Source: Cognataquiflexum rubidum
Lineage (GTDB): Bacteria > Bacteroidota > Bacteroidia > Cytophagales > Cyclobacteriaceae
Direction of reading: 5' to 3'
DNA: 64,000 nt
Assembly: GCF_022538115.1 (NCBI RefSeq)
Contig: NZ_JAKZAL010000006.1
Span: 1-64,000, forward strand
Each line of letters opens with the position of its first letter. Position 1 is the first letter of the stretch. The notes below the pieces were generated by a model. It was not told where the DNA came from. It ran no database searches and was given only the letters and a program-made list of their open reading frames with translations. The position numbers were made by a program, and so were the translations under genes. This document shows positions 26,513 to 35,191 of this stretch, one piece after another.

Positions 26513-27466
26513 TCAGTCTAGGGGAAGCTTGATGATATAATCCTGATCTTTTTTGATTTTAAGTTTTTGTGACCTGAGCCAAGGATTATGGATCTTCAAT
26601 TCTTTATAGTTGCTGTTGTGCTGGATAGCCCAATTGGCTAAGCTATTTATCGATTGGTTTACTTTCAAATCCCTGAAAAGCGGTTGTTTATACTTGTCCT
26701 TTTCCGATAGTTCAAATCCATATTTTCCCGGGTTCTCAAAAATTTCCTTAAAAGCCAAGATCCTAAAAAGATACCTGCTTGTCTCCTCCACAAGGTAGAG
26801 GTTGTAGTAATTGCTTTGGTTTTGTTCTTCCTTTCGTTTTCTGATTCCGGTGATTCCGATATTGTAGCTTGCAGCGACAGAAGTCCAGTTTCCAAATTTG
26901 CTGTAGGCAGACTTCAGGTACTTGCAGGCTGCCAATGTTGATTTTTCGAGGTGGTACCTTTCATCCACGTCATCGCTTACCTCCAGTTTGTAATCCTTGG
27001 CAGTCCCGGGCATAATCTGCCAAAATCCACGTGCACCGGCAGGAGAAACAACATTCATCAAGCCTGATTCGGTCATTGCCAGGTATTTGAAATCGTCCGG
27101 AACGCCTTGTTCCCGAAGGATTTTCTCAATAGTCGGCAAGTATTTACCTGCCCTTTTCATCAGGAGGATCATATTGGACTGCCAATAAACATTGACGTAA
27201 ATCTCCCTTTCAAATCGTTCTAAAACGTCCACCTGTTCCATAGGAACGGGTTCATCAGCAAAAGTCAGTTTTTCAGGAATTTCAAAAAGCCTTACTTTTG
27301 CCTCCGGAATGCTGATACGGAACTGTTCTCCTTCAGCCGACCGGACAAGGACTTCTTCGGTGTTTGGATTTTCGGGTTTTTTCCCAAACTGCAGAAAAAG
27401 ATTCCAGGCCAAAAGTCCCGCAATCAGGGTATAAATAATAAAAAGGTGGTATCGTCTCAAAATCAA
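26513..27466 (-). CDS. Lytic murein transglycosylase (SLT domain)
   Basis: A 317-residue protein with an N-terminal membrane anchor (residues 6-24) and an SLT domain at about 110-230: the catalytic Glu lies in YLAMTESGL, followed by SPAGARGFWQIMPGTA and AASYNIGITGI. It cleaves peptidoglycan glycan strands, leaving 1,6-anhydromuramic ends. A C-terminal stretch (IKLPLD) resembles a LysM remnant or closing strand. The start overlaps the stop of the LOG-family gene by 4 bases (27463-27466), so the two are translationally coupled. Confidence 0.92.
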   Translation of the reverse strand: MILRRYHLFIIYTLIAGLLAWNLFLQFGKKPENPNTEEVLVRSAEGEQFRISIPEAKVRLFEIPEKLTFADEPVPMEQVDVLERFEREIYVNVYWQSNMILLMKRAGKYLPTIEKILREQGVPDDFKYLAMTESGLMNVVSPAGARGFWQIMPGTAKDYKLEVSDDVDERYHLEKSTLAACKYLKSAYSKFGNWTSVAASYNIGITGIRKRKEEQNQSNYYNLYLVEETSRYLFRILAFKEIFENPGKYGFELSEKDKYKQPLFRDLKVNQSINSLANWAIQHNSNYKELKIHNPWLRSQKLKIKKDQDYIIKLPLD

Positions 27467-28197
27467 TAATTCGGGGTGAGTAAATATTTGCTGTAAAAGT
27501 CATCGATGACTTTCACGGCTTCTGAAGCATCATCAACCAGATAAAATAAGTTGAGGTCTTCTTCACTGATGTACTTGTATTTTTCAAGCAGGGTATTTTT
27601 GATCCAGTCAATTAGACCTTCCCAAAATGTCCTCCCTACCAAGACAATGGGGAATCTCCCTATTTTGATGGTTTGGATCAGGGTGAATGCTTCGAAAAGC
27701 TCATCCAATGTTCCAAACCCTCCAGGTAGTACGACAAATCCCTGAGAATATTTTGTAAACATGACTTTTCTGACAAAGAAATAATCAAACATGATCATTT
27801 TATCAGGATCGATGTAGATGTTTCCTTTGGCCTCAAAAGGAAGTTTGATGCAGAGCCCGACAGACTTTCCGTTTTCAGAACTCGCACCTTTGTTGGCCGC
27901 TTCCATGATTCCGGGCCCGCCACCGGTAATCACACCATAGCCATGGCGTACGAGTTTGGCGGATATTTCTTCTGCCATGATATAATATGGATTATCAGAC
28001 GGAGTTCTCGCAGACCCGAATACTGACACGCAGGGACCTATTTTGGACAGTTTTTCAAAGCCTTCGACAAACTCGGCGATTACCTTAAAAATAGCCCATG
28101 AATCCGCGCTTTTTATTTCGTTCCAATCACGCTCTTTAAAGGCTTTTCGGATTTTTTCTTCTCTCTTTTCCTCAAAATTGTCAAATCTGCTGCTCAT
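27463..28197 (-). CDS. LOG-family (TIGR00730) nucleotide-binding protein
   Basis: A 244-residue Rossmann-like protein with the family motifs GGGPGIMEAANKGA (near 92) and PGGFGTLDELFEAFT (near 154). Members are cytokinin-type phosphoribohydrolases or related nucleotide 5'-monophosphate glycosidases; this longer form is common in Bacteroidota and its physiological substrate is not clear. First gene of a two-gene unit with the lytic transglycosylase. Confidence 0.93.
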   Translation of the reverse strand: MSSRFDNFEEKREEKIRKAFKERDWNEIKSADSWAIFKVIAEFVEGFEKLSKIGPCVSVFGSARTPSDNPYYIMAEEISAKLVRHGYGVITGGGPGIMEAANKGASSENGKSVGLCIKLPFEAKGNIYIDPDKMIMFDYFFVRKVMFTKYSQGFVVLPGGFGTLDELFEAFTLIQTIKIGRFPIVLVGRTFWEGLIDWIKNTLLEKYKYISEEDLNLFYLVDDASEAVKVIDDFYSKYLLTPNY

Positions 28198-28330
28198 TAC
28201 TTTTCATTTAGGTTGTTCCGCCCGGTTACCAAATTAGGCGATTAAATATAAGATTTAATGGATTGGAATAGAAAACAAGCTCCAATAAATGCATTAAACC
28301 CAAAACTCAGGAATGATTCGTTGAGTGCTA

Positions 28331-28361
28331 TTGTTTTGATACATAACTCTTTTTACTTTCG
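28331..28361 (+). promoter_or_regulatory. Bacteroidota-type promoter of the cysteine-cluster gene
   Basis: TTG at 28331-28333 and TACTTTCG at 28354-28361 fit the -33/-7 pattern (TTG, then TAnnTTTG with one mismatch) with 20 bases between. The ATG follows 21 bases after the -7 box. Confidence 0.4.
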
Positions 28362-28382
28362 CAGGCTTTAAAAATCGGGAAC

Positions 28383-28979
28383 ATGAATCTTCAACAGAAG
28401 TCACAGGAAGTGAGAAAGGTATTTGAAGAATTGGATGCCCAAATCAAGGATTTTATCGATGCCAGTCAGATAGGCTGTATTTCAGGTTGTGGGTTTTGCT
28501 GCTCCAATCCAAAAGTCAGCGCCTCCATTTTGGAGTTTTTGCCCTTGGCCTTCGATTTATTTGAAAAAGGAAAAGCTGAGAAGGCCTTGGAACTCTTGGA
28601 GTCCAAGAATGGGCAGGATTATTGTATCATCTACAAGGCAACCTCTTCCGATGCTGCCATGGGATTTTGTTCTGATTATCAAAACAGAGGAATGATATGC
28701 AGGCTTTTTGGCTCCTCCGCTCGAAAAAATAAGGAAGACAAAAAAGAGATCATTACCTGTAAGAAAATTAAAGAAGCCAAAAAAGAACAATACGAAGCTG
28801 CCTCGCTGTCTGTAAATGAAGGGATGTCTGTTCCTTTGAGCAGCGACGCCTATTCGCGCCTGTACAACATTGACTTTCAGTTGACTTCCGATCAGATGCC
28901 GATCAACCAAGCTATCCAAAAGGCATTGGAGTCGGTTTTGAGATTCAAATATTATGAAGGAAGTGAAGTGTCAGAATAA
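28383..28979 (+). CDS. YkgJ-family cysteine-cluster protein
   Basis: A 198-residue cytoplasmic protein with the YkgJ signature: GCISGCGFCCSNPKV near residue 32-48 and later cysteines in DYCIIYK, GFCSDYQ and GMICRLFG. The eight or so cysteines probably bind zinc or an iron-sulfur cluster; the function of the family is unknown. It is followed by the phage-holin-like gene after 81 bases. Confidence 0.85.
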   Translation: MNLQQKSQEVRKVFEELDAQIKDFIDASQIGCISGCGFCCSNPKVSASILEFLPLAFDLFEKGKAEKALELLESKNGQDYCIIYKATSSDAAMGFCSDYQNRGMICRLFGSSARKNKEDKKEIITCKKIKEAKKEQYEAASLSVNEGMSVPLSSDAYSRLYNIDFQLTSDQMPINQAIQKALESVLRFKYYEGSEVSE

Positions 28980-29060
28980 GCTGAAAGTTTCTGAAATGCA
29001 CTTTTTAACGTATATTGTAAATAATTAAAAAATCTATTTGAGCTTCCAAAAATACCAATT

Positions 29061-29420
29061 ATGCTGAATGTTTCTGAAATCATACAAACGATCAAGCAAC
29101 TCATTGATGTGAGGGTGCAACTTGTCAAAGATGAAATCAACGAGCAGATTTCTACTTTGATGGCCCGGTTATTTTTGCTGATAGTCATGGGTACTGTTTC
29201 GGTATTGGTCCTGTTTTTTGCGAGTTTTTCTTTTGCTTTTTACCTGAGCGACTTGATGCGTTCCCCTTTCAAAGGCTTTATGTATGTGGCCTTGATTTAT
29301 GTACTTATATTGGTTTTACTTTACTTCCTCAAAGACTCAAGGACACTCGTCAGGGGTTTTCAGGAGGTGATCAAGGCCTTTGTTTTCAGAGCAAAAAAGA
29401 GGGTAGACAATGAAGAATGA
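29061..29420 (+). CDS. Small two-helix membrane protein (phage-holin-3-6-like)
   Basis: A 119-residue protein: an amphipathic N-terminal helix (residues 1-33) then two transmembrane segments (about 35-60 and 70-92) and a basic tail. This matches the Phage_holin_3_6/YqjE-like family, which is normally chromosomal in Bacteroidota and not phage derived. Its stop overlaps the next start by 11 bases, giving a three-gene coupled unit with the following two genes. Confidence 0.8.
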   Translation: MLNVSEIIQTIKQLIDVRVQLVKDEINEQISTLMARLFLLIVMGTVSVLVLFFASFSFAFYLSDLMRSPFKGFMYVALIYVLILVLLYFLKDSRTLVRGFQEVIKAFVFRAKKRVDNEE

Positions 29421-29784
29421 TTTGAGCCGAAAAGCTGAGGAACTTGAACAGACCCTCAAGATGCAATTGGACATTGCGAAAAAAGAATCTGAAGATTATA
29501 TCAAAATCGGCGGAGCCGTCTTGGCAGGTGCTGTGGTGGCTTACGCGGCCTATAGGGTCTTAAGTAGCAAAAAGAATAAAAAGACAAAAAAGGTACTCGA
29601 AACCTTGGAAAGGGAAGGGCTTCTGGATGAAGAAATCAAATCAAAGCTTACCCAAAAAACCCAGCCAGGTTTCATGGCAAGGATAGGTGCAGCTCTTCTT
29701 CCGATCGCCGTCAGTTATGGGAGAGACCAATTGATGAATAGGCTTAACGAACCGAAAATCAAATCTGGGGAGGATGCAAAATAA
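29410..29784 (+). CDS. Small membrane-associated protein of unknown function
   Basis: A 124-residue protein: a charged N-terminal helix (ELEQTLKMQLDIAKKESED), one membrane segment (about 31-50, IGGAVLAGAVVAYAAYRVL), a Lys-rich stretch and a second weak hydrophobic segment (IGAALLPIAVSYG). No family is recognised. It overlaps both neighbours by 11 bases and is therefore tightly co-translated between the holin-like protein and the GGGP synthase, suggesting a shared envelope role. Confidence 0.75.
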   Translation: MKNDLSRKAEELEQTLKMQLDIAKKESEDYIKIGGAVLAGAVVAYAAYRVLSSKKNKKTKKVLETLEREGLLDEEIKSKLTQKTQPGFMARIGAALLPIAVSYGRDQLMNRLNEPKIKSGEDAK

Positions 29785-30538
29785 AGTAAGCCTGAAGCTC
29801 AGGGAATTGACAGATTCAGGCCGCAAAGGGCTTGCGTGGCTTATTGATCCCGACGATATCCATTCGCCATTGCTATTTGAAGAACAAGTCAGAGAGGCGG
29901 TTGAGCTGAAAATAGATTTTTTCTTTTTGGGAGGCAGTCTGATCCAACAAAATACAGTTGGCGAAATCATCAGATTTATCAAAAGTATTACCGAGCAAAT
30001 TCCTGTAGTGATTTTCCCGGGAAACTCCCTTCAGTTTTCACCTTTGGCAGATGCTATTCTTTTTCTTTCTCTTATTTCGGGGAGAAATCCGGATTTGCTC
30101 ATCGGACAGCATGTGAGTGTGGCCCCTATTTTGGACAAAAGCCAAGTCGAAGTGCTTCCCACGGGCTATATGCTGGTGGATGGCGGGCAGACTACAAGCG
30201 TTCATTATATCAGCCAGACGATTCCGCTTCCAAACCACCATCCCGAATTGGCGGTGGCGACGGCATTGGCGGGGCATTTTTTGGGATTGCAATATTTTTA
30301 TCTTGATGCAGGAAGTGGGGCGCCCCATCCCGTATCTTCTGAACTCATCAAGGCTGTAAAGAAAAAAATCAAATCCCCTCTGATGGTTGGTGGGGGGCTC
30401 AATTCTGTAGAAAAAATCCGGACAGCCTTCGAATCCGGTGCAGACCTTGTCGTATTGGGAAATGGGGCAGGCAAAAACCTTCAGCTTGTCCGTGAAGCAG
30501 CAACTTACCTGGAATCTTTCAGAATTTTATCCAATTAA
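29774..30538 (+). CDS. Geranylgeranylglyceryl/heptaprenylglyceryl phosphate synthase-like (PcrB family)
   Basis: A 254-residue TIM barrel of the GGGPS/PcrB family: GLAWLIDPDD (near 16), GNSLQFSPLADAILFLS, GYMLVDGGQTTSVHY, FYLDAGSGAPHPV and the phosphate-binding GGGLNS/VLGNGAG loops. The family joins glycerol-1-phosphate to a polyprenyl diphosphate through an ether bond. Bacteroidota carry the group II GGGPS form also seen in Archaea; the exact prenyl chain length used here cannot be read from the sequence. It is the last gene of the three-gene unit and ends in a bidirectional terminator. Confidence 0.93.
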   Translation: MQNKVSLKLRELTDSGRKGLAWLIDPDDIHSPLLFEEQVREAVELKIDFFFLGGSLIQQNTVGEIIRFIKSITEQIPVVIFPGNSLQFSPLADAILFLSLISGRNPDLLIGQHVSVAPILDKSQVEVLPTGYMLVDGGQTTSVHYISQTIPLPNHHPELAVATALAGHFLGLQYFYLDAGSGAPHPVSSELIKAVKKKIKSPLMVGGGLNSVEKIRTAFESGADLVVLGNGAGKNLQLVREAATYLESFRILSN

Positions 30539-30572
30539 AAAGCGCTCCCCGTTTTGTCGGAAAGCGCTTTTT
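30537..30572. terminator. Bidirectional terminator, GGGPS/pheS
   Basis: Perfect arms aaaaagcgct (30537-30546) and agcgcttttt (30563-30572) around a 16-base loop lie between convergent GGGPS-like and pheS genes; the left arm overlaps the GGGPS stop codon. Confidence 0.85.
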
Positions 30573-31601
30573 CTAAAGCATTGGCCGGAATTGCCGGAGG
30601 AATCTCACATCATTTTCAGTAAATAACCGTAGGTCTTTGATCTGGTATTTGAGCATCGCAATTCGCTCTATTCCCATTCCGAAAGCAAAGCCTGTATATT
30701 TTTTGGAATCAATGCCACAATTTTCAAGAACATTGGGATCCACCATTCCCGAACCACCAATTTCGACCCATCCTGAACCTTTGCAGACGTTGCATCCTTT
30801 GCCACCGCAAATCAGGCAACTGATATCAATCTCCGCACTTGGTTCTGTAAATGGGAAGAAAGATGGTCTGAACCTTACTTTGGTTTCCTTGCCAAACATC
30901 TCTTTGGCAAAATGGTAAAGTGTGTTTTTCAAGTCAGCGAAACCCACATTTTCATCCACATATAATCCTTCTACCTGATGGAAAATACAATGAGCGCGTG
31001 CAGAAATCGCCTCGTTCCTGTAAACCCTTCCCGGTGAAAGCGTCCTGATGGGCGGCTTTTGGTTTTCCATGACACGCACCTGCACGGAGGAAGTGTGTGT
31101 TCTCAAGGCCACATCAGGATTTTTTTCCAAGAAAAATGTATCCTGCATTTCCCTGGCCGGATGGTTTTCGGGAAAATTCAAGGCCGTAAAATTATGCCAA
31201 TCGTCTTCTATCTCAGGCCCTTCAGAAAGGTTAAAACCGATTCTTTCGAATATCTCGATGATCCGCTGTCTGGTGGCTGTCAAAGGATGGATCCCGCCTG
31301 CAGCAATATTGGTGGCAGGTAAAGTCAGGTCCTGATCAAAGGACTTGGTTTGTTTCTTGGCTTGGTTAACCTGATCGATCAGCTCCTGAAATTTCTCATC
31401 AGCCATTTGCTTGACTTCATTGACCAACTGCCCATATTCCTTTTTTTGTTCATTTGGAATATTTCTCATTTCGGCAAAAAGCTCCCCAACCACACTTTTC
31501 TTGCTGATGAATTTCATCCTGTAAGCCTCCAACTCCTCCTCGTTACCGGCTTCGGCTGCAGAGATGGCGGATTTGATGGCTTCTATTTTTTCCTGATGCA
31601 T
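30573..31601 (-). CDS. pheS: Phenylalanyl-tRNA synthetase alpha subunit
   Basis: A 342-residue protein with the N-terminal coiled coil (residues 1-90) and the class II core: motif 2 region FHQVEGLYVDENVGFADLK and motif 3 GFAFGMGIERIAML, plus the zinc-like cysteine loop CLICGGKGCNVCKGSGW. It charges tRNA-Phe with phenylalanine together with the beta subunit, whose gene pheT is not in this window. pheS and pheT are often separate in Bacteroidota. Confidence 0.97.
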   Translation of the reverse strand: MHQEKIEAIKSAISAAEAGNEEELEAYRMKFISKKSVVGELFAEMRNIPNEQKKEYGQLVNEVKQMADEKFQELIDQVNQAKKQTKSFDQDLTLPATNIAAGGIHPLTATRQRIIEIFERIGFNLSEGPEIEDDWHNFTALNFPENHPAREMQDTFFLEKNPDVALRTHTSSVQVRVMENQKPPIRTLSPGRVYRNEAISARAHCIFHQVEGLYVDENVGFADLKNTLYHFAKEMFGKETKVRFRPSFFPFTEPSAEIDISCLICGGKGCNVCKGSGWVEIGGSGMVDPNVLENCGIDSKKYTGFAFGMGIERIAMLKYQIKDLRLFTENDVRFLRQFRPML

Positions 31602-31625
31602 GTTTTGTTCAATTTTTCAGAGTCA

Positions 31626-31633
31626 CAAATCTA
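31626..31633 (-). promoter_or_regulatory. -7 promoter box of pheS
   Basis: On the minus strand the string TAGATTTG matches the Bacteroidota -7 consensus TAnnTTTG exactly and lies 24 bases before the pheS ATG. No clear -33 TTG is placed at the usual distance. Confidence 0.4.
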
Positions 31634-31786
31634 AAACAAATGATGGGAAATGCACTTTTTTTGGAAGTCAAAATCCTGATGGATCATCCTCTCTTTATTT
31701 GTTTACTTTCCAAAAAAAAGTGTCCCTTTAAAAAAGTTGAAAAGCGTTGAGAATTATCTACCCACCTACAAAATTTCAAAAAAAGA

Positions 31787-31812
31787 AAAGAGACCTTTGA
31801 TAGGGTCTCTTT
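31787..31812 (-). terminator. Terminator of the large beta-barrel gene
   Basis: Arms aaagagacc (31787-31795) and ggtctcttt (31804-31812) with a T-rich run in the minus direction, placed 6 bases after the beta-barrel stop. T-rich sequence on the other side could also stop plus-strand transcription. Confidence 0.8.
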
Positions 31813-31817
31813 CTTTT

Positions 31818-34700
31818 TTACCAAGTCCTTCCTCCGCCTCCTCCCGGCATACCTTGGTTAGGATTTGCAGCCTGGGGTTTGAAGTTTCCGATATTATATG
31901 AAAAGGTAAATAAGGCATATCTTGTCAAAACCCGTGTGAAGGTATCTTCAATGGCCACGTCCGATACAGTTCTGCCTATGGCATTGTTCTGGTTGAGTAA
32001 ATCAAACACCGTCAATTTCAATTCTGCTTTGTTGTCTTTCATAAACCTGTATCCGGCTTCAATATTCCACAGCCAAACTGACTGATCCAAAGTCGGGGAA
32101 AGTCCTCTGTAAAGGGAGTTGTTGATTACATTGGAGATAAATAATTTTCCATTGTTGGGAGAATAGTAGAACCTGAAATTGGAAGACTGGATGTAGTAGT
32201 TTTGGTCCAGATTAGCCTGCAAACTGCTGTTAACAATGGTATATATCCCTGTTGTAGAAAGAGAAAAATCCAGGTCTTTGCTGATGTTACTTGTCAAAGT
32301 CAATCCTTGGCTCAAATCAATGTTGTCATTCGCGTTTTTCTGGCCATTGATCATACCCGGAGTTCTGTTGTAGGAAACAGATGAATTCAGATTGAACTGG
32401 GATTTCCAGCTTTTGATCGGAGTACCATAAGTGACAAATAATCGGGACCTGAAGTTGCCTGAGAAATTTTCTGGACGGCTGATCTGCCCACCTGGTTTTA
32501 AGAGAACTTGGTTGTTGATCAATGTGTCTGTTTGGGCCACAAAAGTATTGGTACCTATAAAATCCTCAGTCAGGTTCAAAGAAAGGAAGGTGAAGAAGGT
32601 TTTCGATTTCGCTATGTTGATTTTGGAATAATTGATAAAGGCATTGTGACTGAAGGACTGACCAAGGTTTGGATTACCGACAGAAAGCTGCAAGGGGTTT
32701 TGGTTGTTGATCACATTCTGAAGCTGATTGACGCTAGGTTCTTGGGTATTTGTCCTGTAACGCAACCTGAAGGAAGTCCCTTTTGCCTGGTTTCTATAAT
32801 TGGCGTTCAAGCCCGGAAGAAAATTGCTGAAGGAGCGGTTGAAAAGTTCTTCCCTCGGAAAGAAGCTTTCATTGTCCTGCACGGCATATTGGTAATCCAA
32901 ATTGGCATTGATATTCCATGACTTGAGGTTATAGCTGTATCCGATACTTGGTCTTTGGACAATAAATTTGTTGTTGAACTGGTTACTCAAGGCTGTATCC
33001 AAGACCATGATACCTGCTTCCGGTACCAAACTGAAGGTCTTTTGGTCAGAAGTGGTTTTGTTATTGCCCACTTGGTAGGACATGGTCAATAGGGATTTTT
33101 CTGTGACCGGTTCAGTAAATTGAAGGGTTGCACGGTAATTGAAGCCATCGGAAAGCCCAAAAGTTTCCTGGTTGATGGTATCACGGATATCCCGGATAAA
33201 ATCCCTATTTGCAGCAATGAGGTCAGAAAGCTGGTCTCTTTTGGTCCACGCAGTAAAGATGGTGGTGGAAATTGTCCTGCCTTTTTTGTCAAACCTGTAC
33301 CTATACACAAAATTATTGGCAAGATTATAGCCATCTGTGGTGGCATCAGATATTGTCTTTGCACTACTCAAAGGGTCTAAAGTTCCTGAAAGATTCAATC
33401 CATCGCGGTCATTGTAAGTGTTGTTACTCTGGAAATTGAGAGAGGGAGTAATGATGATGGCGTTTTTTGGATCGATGTCATATTCTATCCTACCGTTGAT
33501 CCGGTGGTTGTTGTTTTTGATGGTATTGAGCAAACTTTCTTCATAAAACTGTCTTGTAGTTTCGGACAAAATAATTTCCCGATTAGTCAGTTTGAACAAA
33601 TTATTCTTGGTGGAATTAAAGAAATAGCTTCCTGTGAAATTGATTTTTTTACCAAATTTATCACTGTAATTCAAACCAACGCTGTTTGTGGTAATGATTC
33701 CCTGATCCTGACCCACGAGGAAGTTGTTGTTTCCACCACCCCAACCTTGACCCCCAGGACGACCTCCACCACCTCCGCCGCCTCCACGGTTGCCGCCTCC
33801 TTGACTTGCACTGCTTACGCCCACAAGGTCTTGGGAAGAGAAGTTTTGTTGGTTGATGTTATTGAACAATCCTATAAGCGAGATCCTTTTGTTTCCCTTG
33901 AAATAATTGAAATTGCCTCCTGCAGCGTACCTGTCTTGGGTACCCGCACCCGCGTACAATCTCCCAAACTGTCCTGTGTTTTTGTCTGGTCGGGTCACGA
34001 TATTGATGGTCCTCGAGTAATTGCCATCGTCAAACCCCGTGAGCCTCGATTGGTCTGACCTTTGGTCTAGAATTTCCACCCGATCAATGACATCAGCAGG
34101 TAAATTTCTCAAGGCCATGAACGGATCATTACCAAAAAACTCACGACCATCAACCAACACTTTTTGGACCTGCTCTCCTTTTGCCTGAATCTCACCGTTT
34201 TGAATGGTCACGCCTGGAAGTTTTCGGACAAGTTCTTCGGCATCTGCATTTTCCCTTGTCCTAAAAGCATTGGCATTGAATGATGTCGTATCTCCTTTTA
34301 CTTCACCAACGACTACCTGTCCTTCGATCACTACTTCACCGAGGAGCTTGCTGTCCTCAATTAAGACCAAGGTTCCCAAATCCAAACCGTCACCTCTGTT
34401 GTGGGTTTTACTGATTTTAACAAACCCCAAAAATGTGACCTCGATCAGCACTGAAGGGATTCTTGGACGACTGATTTCAAAAGTCCCATCCGCCCCGGTG
34501 ACTGTATTGACCAAAACAGAATCGGTTATAGTCTTGATAACCACATTGGCACCGATCATCGGTTCTTTTGTGGCACCTTCGATGACGCGACCTTTCAATA
34601 TGAGGTCCTGCGTTCTTCCTTCCGGTCTTTGGGCTTGGGAATCAAAGGAATAAACAAAAAACAAGCAAATGAAAAATATTTTGAAAGTAGAAATCTTCAT
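31818..34700 (-). CDS. CarboxypepD_reg / outer-membrane beta-barrel protein
   Basis: A 960-residue exported protein. Signal peptide residues 1-23 (CLFFVYSFDSQAQ), then a carboxypeptidase-regulatory-like sandwich (about 30-120, LKGRVIEGATKEPMIGANVV), a TonB plug-like region with QKVLVDGREFFGNDPFMALRNL (about 175-215), and a C-terminal barrel of the OMP_b-brl_3 type. A Gly-rich loop (residues about 293-322, GGGNRGGGGGGGG) and a Gly-rich C-terminus (GMPGGGGGRTW) are unusual. These proteins look like TonB-dependent receptors without a linked SusD-type partner; the substrate is unknown. It is transcribed alone, after a 190-base leader gap. Confidence 0.88.
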   Translation of the reverse strand: MKISTFKIFFICLFFVYSFDSQAQRPEGRTQDLILKGRVIEGATKEPMIGANVVIKTITDSVLVNTVTGADGTFEISRPRIPSVLIEVTFLGFVKISKTHNRGDGLDLGTLVLIEDSKLLGEVVIEGQVVVGEVKGDTTSFNANAFRTRENADAEELVRKLPGVTIQNGEIQAKGEQVQKVLVDGREFFGNDPFMALRNLPADVIDRVEILDQRSDQSRLTGFDDGNYSRTINIVTRPDKNTGQFGRLYAGAGTQDRYAAGGNFNYFKGNKRISLIGLFNNINQQNFSSQDLVGVSSASQGGGNRGGGGGGGGRPGGQGWGGGNNNFLVGQDQGIITTNSVGLNYSDKFGKKINFTGSYFFNSTKNNLFKLTNREIILSETTRQFYEESLLNTIKNNNHRINGRIEYDIDPKNAIIITPSLNFQSNNTYNDRDGLNLSGTLDPLSSAKTISDATTDGYNLANNFVYRYRFDKKGRTISTTIFTAWTKRDQLSDLIAANRDFIRDIRDTINQETFGLSDGFNYRATLQFTEPVTEKSLLTMSYQVGNNKTTSDQKTFSLVPEAGIMVLDTALSNQFNNKFIVQRPSIGYSYNLKSWNINANLDYQYAVQDNESFFPREELFNRSFSNFLPGLNANYRNQAKGTSFRLRYRTNTQEPSVNQLQNVINNQNPLQLSVGNPNLGQSFSHNAFINYSKINIAKSKTFFTFLSLNLTEDFIGTNTFVAQTDTLINNQVLLKPGGQISRPENFSGNFRSRLFVTYGTPIKSWKSQFNLNSSVSYNRTPGMINGQKNANDNIDLSQGLTLTSNISKDLDFSLSTTGIYTIVNSSLQANLDQNYYIQSSNFRFYYSPNNGKLFISNVINNSLYRGLSPTLDQSVWLWNIEAGYRFMKDNKAELKLTVFDLLNQNNAIGRTVSDVAIEDTFTRVLTRYALFTFSYNIGNFKPQAANPNQGMPGGGGGRTW

Positions 34701-34892
34701 GGGAAATAAATTATTATCTCAGGTTAGACATTGGAGTAAGTCAAAAAGTTTAAGCGGTCAGTAGGTTAAATTGTGAGTGGAAAAAATTAATGTTAAATGG
34801 GTATTAGATTCCTTAAGATTGGGATTTTGATGGATAGGGGAAAAGAAAAATTTTACTGTTTTTAGTACAAACCTACAGGAGCTAAGCTTACA

Positions 34893-35099
34893 TCACATTT
34901 GTTCTACTGCGCGTTTTTTATCGATTTCCTTAAACGCCTGTTCTGCATCTATGAATTTTTGGTCACTTTTTTTGGCAACATCATAGAGTTTAATATCTTC
35001 AAGCTCATCAAGCTCATTCATCATCCTATTATAATCATTGATGGGAAGAATGACGGCAAGTTTTTTTCCGTGGTCGTCTGTTACAAATTGTGGTTTCAT
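34893..35099 (-). CDS. Orphan Phd/YefM or RelB-like antitoxin
   Basis: A 68-residue protein beginning MKPQFVTDDHGKKLAVILP, followed by INDYNRMMNELDELEDIKLYDVAKK. The N-terminal beta-hairpin with a hydrophobic IN-DYN strand and the acidic helix are typical of a StbD/RelB/Phd-type antitoxin of Bacteroidota. The longer frame to 35174 is rejected because its first 25 codons run through the aspS terminator. No RelE-like toxin follows: the next 190 bases are the leader of the beta-barrel gene. It may bind DNA alone, or its toxin was lost. Confidence 0.6.
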   Translation of the reverse strand: MKPQFVTDDHGKKLAVILPINDYNRMMNELDELEDIKLYDVAKKSDQKFIDAEQAFKEIDKKRAVEQM

Positions 35100-35154
35100 A
35101 TCATATAAACTTTTTGGAAGTGTTTGTTTGATTTCTGTAAAAATCAAAATAAAT

Positions 35155-35186
35155 AAAAAATCCCGATCTTTCAACCGGGATTTTTT
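35155..35186 (-). terminator. Terminator of aspS
   Basis: Arms aaaaaatcccg (35155-35165) and cgggatttttt (35176-35186), directly after the aspS stop at 35192, with A/T runs allowing both directions. Confidence 0.88.
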
Positions 35187-35191
35187 GAGTT

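Noticed and set aside
29061-29420. Prophage remnant suggested by the holin-like protein
   Set aside because: No other phage gene is near, and this family is a common chromosomal small membrane protein in Bacteroidota.
34893-35174. 93-codon version of the antitoxin
   Set aside because: The first 25 codons coincide with the aspS terminator hairpin and following AT-rich DNA; the family begins at Met26.
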